From the NCBI RefSeq assembly GCF_001690355.1, contig NZ_LZHG01000033.1, positions 1 to 64,000 of the forward strand: 64,000 nt of DNA, written 5' to 3'. Origin of the DNA: Gilliamella sp. Choc4-2. GTDB taxonomy: Bacteria; Pseudomonadota; Gammaproteobacteria; Enterobacterales; Orbaceae. Shown here piece after piece: positions 57,829 through 64,000 of this stretch. How positions within the stretch are numbered: the stretch's first letter is position 1; the number at the start of each line of letters is the position of its first letter. Made by a program: the position numbers and the translations under genes. Below the pieces are notes generated by a model. It had not been told where the DNA came from. It saw only the letters and a list, made by a program, of their open reading frames with translations, and ran no database searches.

Positions 57829-58301
57829 AGTAATCTTATTGTCAAAAATTATTTGACACATTATAACCACAAAGGCTATAACTACAATCATTATCCCTGC
57901 AACTACTATCACTTTGATTCATTAAATATCGTCGTATTGTTATTATTAGAACTACTGTAATGCCTATTGCCTATTTAAATATTTTTGTGAAATTAAAAAC
58001 TTTTTAAATTACTTTTAAACAATCAATATATTTTTTATTAATTTATTATCTAAATTATATTTTTCATTAATCATTAATATATGTATGAATAACACTTTAA
58101 TATAGTGTCTGGACTTATCATCATTCTATGTTTGTGATAGAATCAATTGAAGCCAAGCGCTAGTGAATGATATATTGTCTATTTCATCTTTGAGTTGTTT
58201 GGATTATCCACAAAATATTCTAATACAAATTTTTATTAGATATTGGTTAGATTTTTATATTTGACTATTTTCCCTTTTATATTAACAATCATATAATTAA
58301 A
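57829..58301. other. Gene-free stretch between srmB and trmA
   Basis: 473 bp of very AT-rich divergent intergenic DNA carrying the promoters of srmB and trmA. I see no RNA gene or strong hairpin. Confidence 0.5.
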
Positions 58302-59399
58302 ATGACTGAATATTTCTTGAGCAATAAGTATAACCAACAATTAGAAGATAAAAAAAATTATTTAATAGCATTATTATCGGAGTTTAATCTGCCTGATTTA
58401 ACAATATTTTCATCTCCGATTAATCATTATCGCATGCGCGCTGAGTTTAGAATTTGGCATAATGGTGAAGATATATATCATATAATGTATGATAAAAACA
58501 CGAAAAAGCGTGTAAGAATTGACAATTTTCCAATTGGGACTAAACTGATTAATCGTGCTATGCAAGCAATTTTACCACTTTTAAAACATAATCAATTACT
58601 TCGTCATTTACTTTTTCAGATAGATTATTTTTCCACTTTAAGTGGTCAGCTATTAATTACACTTTTGTATCACAAGAAATTAAATGATGACTGGATTGTT
58701 GAAGCGAATAAATTGAAAAGTCAATTGGCTTCAAAAGGAATCGATGCAAATATTGTTGGGCGAGCTAACAAACAAAAAATTGCAATTGATGTAGATTATA
58801 TTGATGAAGTTTTACCTGTAATGGGTAAAAATTTGATGTATCGGCAAGTTGAAAATAGTTTTACTCAGCCTAATGCTATTGTAAATATTAAAATGTTAGA
58901 ATGGGCGATATCAGTGACGAAAAATTCAACAGGAGATCTGCTTGAATTTTATTGTGGTAATGGTAACTTTTCTATTGCGTTAGCCCAAAACTTTCGTAAA
59001 GTATTGGCTACCGAAATTGCTAAAGCATCGGTTTATTCTGCTCAATATAATATTGTTTCTAATAATATTGATAATCTTATTATTGTGCGTTTATCTGCGG
59101 AAGAATTTACTAGTGCAATTAAAAAAGAAAGAAAATTTAAACGGTTAAATGGTATTAATTTGGATGATTACCAATGTAATACAGTACTAGTTGATCCACC
59201 TCGTGGAGGATTAGATTTAAATACTATTAATATATTAAAAGATTATCAAACAATCATTTATGTTTCTTGTAATCCTCATTCTTTATATGAAAATTTACAT
59301 TATCTAACCCAAACACATGTTATTAAGCATTTTGCATTGTTTGATCAGTTCCCTTATACAGAACATATGGAAATAGGGATAGTATTATATAAAAAGTAA
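58302..59399 (+). CDS. trmA: tRNA (uracil-5-)-methyltransferase
   Basis: A 365-aa SAM-dependent enzyme that makes ribothymidine 54 in tRNA. The N-terminal part ([20 protein letters not shown]) and the Rossmann fold ([20 protein letters not shown]) are typical. [23 protein letters not shown] (catalytic Cys) and [18 protein letters not shown] complete it. The length is like E. coli TrmA (366). Confidence 0.96.
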   Translation: MTEYFLSNKYNQQLEDKKNYLIALLSEFNLPDLTIFSSPINHYRMRAEFRIWHNGEDIYHIMYDKNTKKRVRIDNFPIGTKLINRAMQAILPLLKHNQLLRHLLFQIDYFSTLSGQLLITLLYHKKLNDDWIVEANKLKSQLASKGIDANIVGRANKQKIAIDVDYIDEVLPVMGKNLMYRQVENSFTQPNAIVNIKMLEWAISVTKNSTGDLLEFYCGNGNFSIALAQNFRKVLATEIAKASVYSAQYNIVSNNIDNLIIVRLSAEEFTSAIKKERKFKRLNGINLDDYQCNTVLVDPPRGGLDLNTINILKDYQTIIYVSCNPHSLYENLHYLTQTHVIKHFALFDQFPYTEHMEIGIVLYKK

Positions 59400-59491
59400 T
59401 TTAACATCATATTTAAATTGAAATGCTTTTATTAAATAGGGATAGTTAGGAAATAATTAATATTGTTTCATGTATATTTGCGATTTTAAGT

Positions 59492-59605
59492 AAAAAAAAA
59501 CCCTAGATAAACTAGGGCTGCATTAAATTGCAAGGAATGGATGAAAGGAAATAAAACAATGAAACAATAATGTCTAGCCTCATGAATCATTGTGTGGATA
59601 CTATA
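59492..59605 (-). ncRNA. Candidate small RNA between trmA and cusR-like gene
   Basis: On the minus strand a -10-like TATAGT (59600-59605) is followed by about 100 nt without an ORF, ending in CCCTAG-TTTAT-CTAGGG and nine T residues (59492-59517). No minus-strand gene lies near to need this strong terminator, so a small RNA is likely. The -35 is weak. No known family was recognised. The remaining sequence in 59400-59749 shows nothing else. Confidence 0.45.
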
Positions 59606-59749
59606 ACAAATAAATCTAAACTAATTAATGACCAAAACATTACAAAATAGTCATTAAATTATCATGAATGAATTTGTTCTCTTCGTATATCATATAACAG
59701 TGTTATATCAGTTCGATAATCTGATAGGTCAGCAAAGGGAATATTCAAA

Positions 59750-60436
59750 ATGAAATTATTAGTTGTTGAAGACGAGCAAAAAACAGGAGAGTATCTTCGT
59801 CAAGGGTTAGTTGAATCTGGTTTTATTGTCGATCTGACTAAAAATGGTTTAGATGGTTATCATCGGGCCATGACTGAAGATTATGATTTAATTATTTTAG
59901 ATGTAATGCTACCTGATATTGTTGGTTGGAAAATTGTAAAATCGTTACGTGAAGCAGGTAAAGATACCCCAATCATGCTCCTAACTGCTATGGGGAGCGT
60001 TGAGGACAAAGTGAAGGGGCTTAATCTTGGTGCGGATGATTATTTAGTTAAACCTTTTTCATTTGCCGAGCTATTAGCTAGGGTAAAATCATTATTAAGG
60101 CGAAATGTTCCACAAGTAAATAATTATCAATTAAGTATTGCAGATTTGGTAATGGACTTACCTAAACGAACTGTAATACGTTCTGACAAAAGAATTGATT
60201 TGACTAATAAAGAATTTTTATTGTTAGAATATTTTTTACGTTATCCAGGTGAAGTTTTACCACGCTCTTTAATCGCTTCGCAAGTTTGGGATATGAACTT
60301 TGATAGTGATACCAATGTTATTGATGTGGCGATTAGAAGATTACGCAACAAAATTGATGCTGGATTTGAACCAAAACTTATCCATACTGTTCGTGGTATG
60401 GGCTATAAAATAGATGTATTGGATGAAGCAGAGTAA
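59750..60436 (+). CDS. Response regulator, CusR/CopR-like
   Basis: A 228-aa OmpR-family regulator. The receiver domain (residues 1-115) has phospho-acceptor Asp in [17 protein letters not shown] and Lys in [20 protein letters not shown]. The winged helix (128-222) ends [20 protein letters not shown]. It closely resembles heavy-metal regulators such as CusR. It overlaps the kinase gene by 23 bp. No copper-efflux genes are seen nearby, so the signal is uncertain. Confidence 0.9.
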   Translation: MKLLVVEDEQKTGEYLRQGLVESGFIVDLTKNGLDGYHRAMTEDYDLIILDVMLPDIVGWKIVKSLREAGKDTPIMLLTAMGSVEDKVKGLNLGADDYLVKPFSFAELLARVKSLLRRNVPQVNNYQLSIADLVMDLPKRTVIRSDKRIDLTNKEFLLLEYFLRYPGEVLPRSLIASQVWDMNFDSDTNVIDVAIRRLRNKIDAGFEPKLIHTVRGMGYKIDVLDEAE

Positions 60437-61820
60437 AATAATTTCATTTCGTTTACCCCTTATTGTTTGCCTACTAACATGTGGGCTACTTTACTGTTTT
60501 AGCTATTTAATTGAAAGATCATTTGAAAAATTTTCGATTAGGCAGAATGTCACAGAGTTAAATTCTGTGATTACCTCAATTGAACGTGAGTTATCTTATT
60601 ATTCTCCCGATGAAAACCATGATGAATTTATACAAAATCTTCTATTAATTCTGACTGGTCATCATCAATTATTTGCCTATATTCTTGATGACCTTGACAA
60701 GGTTGTATACCGAACTCGTGGTCCTAACCTATCGATAGCATTAACAAAAGATCAGTTAGAACATTTAATTACGAATAAAAGTAGTGAGATACAGAATATT
60801 GATAAATCCTCTTATCGTATAGCTGCATCGAGAGTAATGATTGAAAAAGGTAAACAATTTACCCTGATAGTTGCTGTTCGCCGTGATCTACAAATTGAGT
60901 TTATTGGACGATTAAGAAACGGTCTAGGCTTACTTATTATTATATCTTGCTTCATGGCATTAATTGGTTCATTTATCAGTATCTATTTTACGCAAAAACC
61001 TATTAATCATTTGATTAAAAAAATTGAACGTATAAACTTAAAAAGTCTTAATTATCGCATTTCTACTTCATCTGTTCCTGTAAAATACGTAAGTTTAGTT
61101 GGGGCATTTAACGATATGCTTAATCGCGTAGAGGATGTGTTTCATCGTCAGCGTAATTTTACGGCTGATATTGCTCATGAAATGCGAACACCAATCACTA
61201 ATCTAACTACCCAAACGCAAATAGTGCTTAGTAATGCTAGAACGACAAACGAATATAGAGAAATTTTATATTCTAATCTAGAAGAATATGAAAGAATGTC
61301 ACAAATGATATCTGATATGCTTTTTTTGGCACAAGCTGATAATCGTCAATTAATGCCTAATTTAATCGATATTAATTTACCTAATATGATCATGATGGTC
61401 TGTGACTATTTTGAGCCACTAACCGATGAAAAAAATATCCTATTTAATATTGAAGGCACATGTTCACATATTCAGGGTGATAAATTGATGTTAGGAAGAG
61501 CAATTAGTAATATCTTATCAAATGCGATTCGTTATACACCAATTAATCAAATTATAACTATAACTTTAGGTCAAGCAACCGAAAATCGCGTTAAATTGAT
61601 CATATCTAATCCGGGTGAAAAAATTGATAGCAAACATTTACCTCACCTATTTGATCGTTTTTATCGTGTTGATAAATCCAGAAATCGTAATGACAGTTCA
61701 GGTGCAGGGATAGGGCTTGCGATTGTTAAATCAATTATTGAAACGCATAAAGGCTCAATTACAGTTGAGTCTGATGATAAGTCTACACGTTTCATTATCA
61801 TTTTGCCTACAGTTATTTAA
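60414..61820 (+). CDS. Sensor histidine kinase, CusS-like
   Basis: A 468-aa membrane kinase. Two membrane segments (about 10-30 and 167-190) flank a periplasmic sensor. Then come HAMP, HisKA with [20 protein letters not shown] (phospho-His), and HATPase with [20 protein letters not shown] and [20 protein letters not shown]. It matches the heavy-metal sensor group. It phosphorylates the regulator encoded just upstream. Confidence 0.9.
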   Translation: MYWMKQSKIISFRLPLIVCLLTCGLLYCFSYLIERSFEKFSIRQNVTELNSVITSIERELSYYSPDENHDEFIQNLLLILTGHHQLFAYILDDLDKVVYRTRGPNLSIALTKDQLEHLITNKSSEIQNIDKSSYRIAASRVMIEKGKQFTLIVAVRRDLQIEFIGRLRNGLGLLIIISCFMALIGSFISIYFTQKPINHLIKKIERINLKSLNYRISTSSVPVKYVSLVGAFNDMLNRVEDVFHRQRNFTADIAHEMRTPITNLTTQTQIVLSNARTTNEYREILYSNLEEYERMSQMISDMLFLAQADNRQLMPNLIDINLPNMIMMVCDYFEPLTDEKNILFNIEGTCSHIQGDKLMLGRAISNILSNAIRYTPINQIITITLGQATENRVKLIISNPGEKIDSKHLPHLFDRFYRVDKSRNRNDSSGAGIGLAIVKSIIETHKGSITVESDDKSTRFIIILPTVI

Positions 61821-62013
61821 CCTCATAGTCACTAATTAATAGATTAGCTGCCGCATAAGCAGCTTTATTTTTTATCTCTTGTGGAATTTGTTCGTTGCGA
61901 ACGACTTCATCTAAAATTTGTAGAACCACGCCTAAGGCATCATCAATATAACCCAATTCATTATTACTAATTTGAGCATATTTCTCGCAAATAAGAGCAC
62001 TATATTTATTCAT
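61813..62013 (-). CDS. yaeP: YaeP family protein
   Basis: A 66-aa protein: ELGYIDDALGVVLQILDEVV and [17 protein letters not shown] are the conserved YaeP core. The function is unknown. Its end overlaps the convergent kinase gene by 8 bp. Confidence 0.9.
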   Translation of the reverse strand: MNKYSALICEKYAQISNNELGYIDDALGVVLQILDEVVRNEQIPQEIKNKAAYAAANLLISDYEVK

Positions 62014-62050
62014 TAAGTCGATTCCTTTTTATTTTAAAAATGATTTTAAC

Positions 62051-63013
62051 TTATAAAAAATTAGCCAACTGATGATAAACTTGTTTGGCCTGAATTGTTT
62101 GCATACTTTTTTGTGGTGAAACAATCTTAAACTGATTTTTCCCATAACTGCCAATTAATTTAGGATCAGTTTTACCAAATAAAGTAATATTAGGGCGGTC
62201 TAAGGCCGCAGTTAAATGACTTAACCCAGTATCAACCGATACAACAGCTTTTGCTCCTACAATAACAGATGCAATTTCATAAAGTGAAAGCTTAGGTAAT
62301 ACTTCAACATGGTTAAATCCCTGAGCAAGGCGAATTGAACGTTGTTGTTCATGCATTGAACCCCAAGGTAATTTTATTTTTAAACCTGTTGGCTCAATTA
62401 ATTTAATTAATTTTCTCCAAGCTTCTTCTGTCCAATGCTTATCATCTCGTGTTGTAGAGTGTAAAAAAATTAAATATTGTTGATTATCGCTAGGTGGTGA
62501 AGACAGAAAATGATGAGCAATTGCATAATTTCCTATTGAATCAGGTACAACATATTGCAGGCTTTTTGCAAATAACAGCCTAATACGTTCAATCGCATGC
62601 ATTTGTTTAGAAACATTATGCTTTACATCATAAAACCAACTAGCAATTGGCTCTTTAATGCTTTTACGATCCAAACCATGTTTAATGCCACGTGCTTTTC
62701 GTGTAATTAAAAAAGAACTTTTAATTAATCCTTGTGCATCAATTATGCAATCATATTTTTTCTGACTAAGATTTTGAATAAATTCATAATGTTCTTGGCG
62801 AACATTTTTAGCAAACCAATTTTTTCTCCAGCGTCTTATTGCAACAGGAATTACTCTATCGACGGCAAAATGCCAGCTAGGTATTTGAGCAAAATTTTCT
62901 TCAACTACCCAATCAAAGGTAATGCTAGGTAAGTTATTGGCTGCATCGGTTAAAGCTGGCAATGTATGCAGTACATCACCCATTGAAGATGTTTTAACAA
63001 CTAATACACGCAT
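62051..63013 (-). CDS. waaC: LPS heptosyltransferase I
   Basis: A 320-aa family 9 glycosyltransferase that adds the first heptose to Kdo2-lipid A. RVLVVKTSSMGDVLHTLPAL at the start, FDWVVEENFAQIPSWHFAVD, and VVSVDTGLSHLTAALDRPNI with FGKTDPKLIGSYG near the C-terminus match WaaC. It overlaps waaF by one base. Confidence 0.95.
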   Translation of the reverse strand: MRVLVVKTSSMGDVLHTLPALTDAANNLPSITFDWVVEENFAQIPSWHFAVDRVIPVAIRRWRKNWFAKNVRQEHYEFIQNLSQKKYDCIIDAQGLIKSSFLITRKARGIKHGLDRKSIKEPIASWFYDVKHNVSKQMHAIERIRLLFAKSLQYVVPDSIGNYAIAHHFLSSPPSDNQQYLIFLHSTTRDDKHWTEEAWRKLIKLIEPTGLKIKLPWGSMHEQQRSIRLAQGFNHVEVLPKLSLYEIASVIVGAKAVVSVDTGLSHLTAALDRPNITLFGKTDPKLIGSYGKNQFKIVSPQKSMQTIQAKQVYHQLANFL

Positions 63014-64000
63014 TATTCATTACTCTTTTGGCAACGTACAATAAGATTCATCAATGTTTCAAATACGTTATCTGGTTTAATATTGATTAAACTTTGATGA
63101 TAGCCTTGTTCGGTATCACCTTTGCGGACACGATGATGGTACCCAGTAATTAAACGAATAATTTCAGCCTTGTCTGATAGTGGAGGTGTAAAGTCAGGAC
63201 TACTTGGTCCATAAAGTGCTACCAATGGTTTATTTAACGCGGCTGCCACATGCATTAATCCTGAATCGTTAGTTACAATCGCTTTACAAGCGGATATTAA
63301 ACTAACGACTTGTTCTAATTGAGTTTCACCTGCTAAGTTAATACACATATCAGAATGGGACATTTTGGCAATAATCTGTTCGCCTATTTTTTTATCATTT
63401 GCTGAACCAAAAATAAGAATTTTAGCATGTTGCTTAGCTAGCATATCAGCAAGTGCTGCGTAATGATAATCGGGCCAACGTTTTGCAGGGCCAAATTCAG
63501 CACCAGGACAAAAGCCAATTAATGGTTCATCTTGTGTTATAGCAAAGGTTGATAGAGTTTGGGTTATTTCATCTTGTTCGACATTGAGTTTTGGCCATAG
63601 TAGTGGTTGTGGCAAATCGGAAGCCGAATGAATCTGATTAGGATAAGCAAGCGCAATATAGCGTTCAACCATTAACGGAAATGCTTGCTTATCAAGTTTA
63701 CGAAGATCGTTTAATAAACCATAACGCATCTCACCTTTCCAACCTGTACGTTTAGGAATTTTGGCAAAAAATGGAATCAATGCTGATTTGAATGAATTAG
63801 GTAATACAATAGCCTGATCATAATGGTTATTACGTAGTGATTTACCTATTTCACGACGTTTTTTAAAAGCAAACTCACCATGGCCTAATGGCATTGCAAT
63901 TGCTTGATTCACTTCTGGCATTTTATTTAATAGTGCTCGACACCAAGCCGGAGCTAAAACATCAATTTCGTTATTAGAATCAAGTTGTTTTAATGTACGA
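63013..64000 (-). CDS. waaF: LPS heptosyltransferase II, 5' end outside window
   Basis: Open to the right edge, so the Met at 63921 is internal. The 26 or so codons beyond it read NNEIDVLAPAWCRALLNKMP, which matches WaaF residues near 30-50. Family motifs: AIAMPLGHGEFAFKKRREIG, RTGWKGEMRYGLLNDLRKLD, GFCPGAEFGPAKRWPDYHYA and VTNDSGLMHVAAALNKPLVA. It adds the second heptose of the LPS inner core, before WaaC's gene in the transcript. Confidence 0.95.
   Translation of the reverse strand, partial: RTLKQLDSNNEIDVLAPAWCRALLNKMPEVNQAIAMPLGHGEFAFKKRREIGKSLRNNHYDQAIVLPNSFKSALIPFFAKIPKRTGWKGEMRYGLLNDLRKLDKQAFPLMVERYIALAYPNQIHSASDLPQPLLWPKLNVEQDEITQTLSTFAITQDEPLIGFCPGAEFGPAKRWPDYHYAALADMLAKQHAKILIFGSANDKKIGEQIIAKMSHSDMCINLAGETQLEQVVSLISACKAIVTNDSGLMHVAAALNKPLVALYGPSSPDFTPPLSDKAEIIRLITGYHHRVRKGDTEQGYHQSLINIKPDNVFETLMNLIVRCQKSNE

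Noticed and set aside
57829-57912. N-terminal extension of SrmB
   Set aside because: Hydrophobic 28-codon extension without RBS; known SrmB starts at the ATG at 57828.

Overview
The window is AT-rich DNA from a gammaproteobacterium. The chromosomal genes right of about 45.3 kb (pssA, ydiK, eco, potFGHI, ribB, srmB, trmA, yaeP, waaC, waaF) are clear orthologues of enterobacterial genes, but the DNA has much lower GC. This fits the Orbaceae (Gilliamella-like gut symbionts). The family assignment is inference; the class is well supported.

Bases 1 to about 44.95 kb are one prophage with a contractile tail, and it looks intact. From the left: tyrosine integrase (its 5' end and attL lie outside the window) and an AlpA-type regulator; a BRO-type antirepressor under what looks like a C4-type antisense RNA (2446-2593); a leftward early operon (SSB, DNA adenine methylase, lambda-type exonuclease, Bet annealing protein, many small genes) started from PL at 9349-9377; a two-gene nucleotidyltransferase-like module where lambda carries rex; a CI/Cro switch with three operators on each side; replication genes O and DnaB with iterons inside O; a nin-like region (NinB fusion, DUF1364, RusA, antiterminator Q); late promoter and terminator; a secreted endonuclease I-like cargo gene; holin, DUF5675 protein and Rz/Rz1; a ParB / ATPase / GNAT group whose ATPase and GNAT halves are joined only by a -1 shift on an A9 run; then terminase, portal, protease, capsid, neck, sheath, tube, tape measure, baseplate and fibre genes.

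The most interesting part lies inside and just beyond the tail module. Two tiny CRISPR-like transcription units occur at 37115-37339 and 42126-42300. Each has its own sigma70 promoter, two or three type I-E-like repeats, and an intrinsic terminator fused to the last repeat; the second has a perfect TTGACA-N16-TATAAT promoter. Next to the second, on the opposite strand, is an orphan and shortened homologue of the type I-E Cascade large subunit Cas8e. Upstream of that are a 65-aa acidic protein, a 69-aa ribbon-helix-helix-like protein and a 188-aa protein, driven by two promoters that are identical over 47 bp. A 16-bp palindrome sits exactly between -35 and -10 in both. This is the layout of an anti-CRISPR operon with an Aca-type autorepressor. 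I propose an anti-CRISPR island that acts by mimicry: decoy repeat RNAs plus a defective Cas8e. No other cas genes are present in the window. A HicAB toxin-antitoxin pair and a SHOCT-domain protein sit beside the first mini-array.

The chromosomal part (45.3-64 kb) carries phospholipid synthesis (pssA), an AI-2E-family exporter (ydiK), a lipoprotein-type ecotin, the putrescine importer potFGHI with extra N-terminal membrane segments in both permeases, an FMN riboswitch before ribB, a paired SMR exporter, a 2-Cys peroxiredoxin, srmB, trmA, a CusRS-like two-component system, yaeP and the heptosyltransferases waaC and waaF (waaF runs off the right edge).
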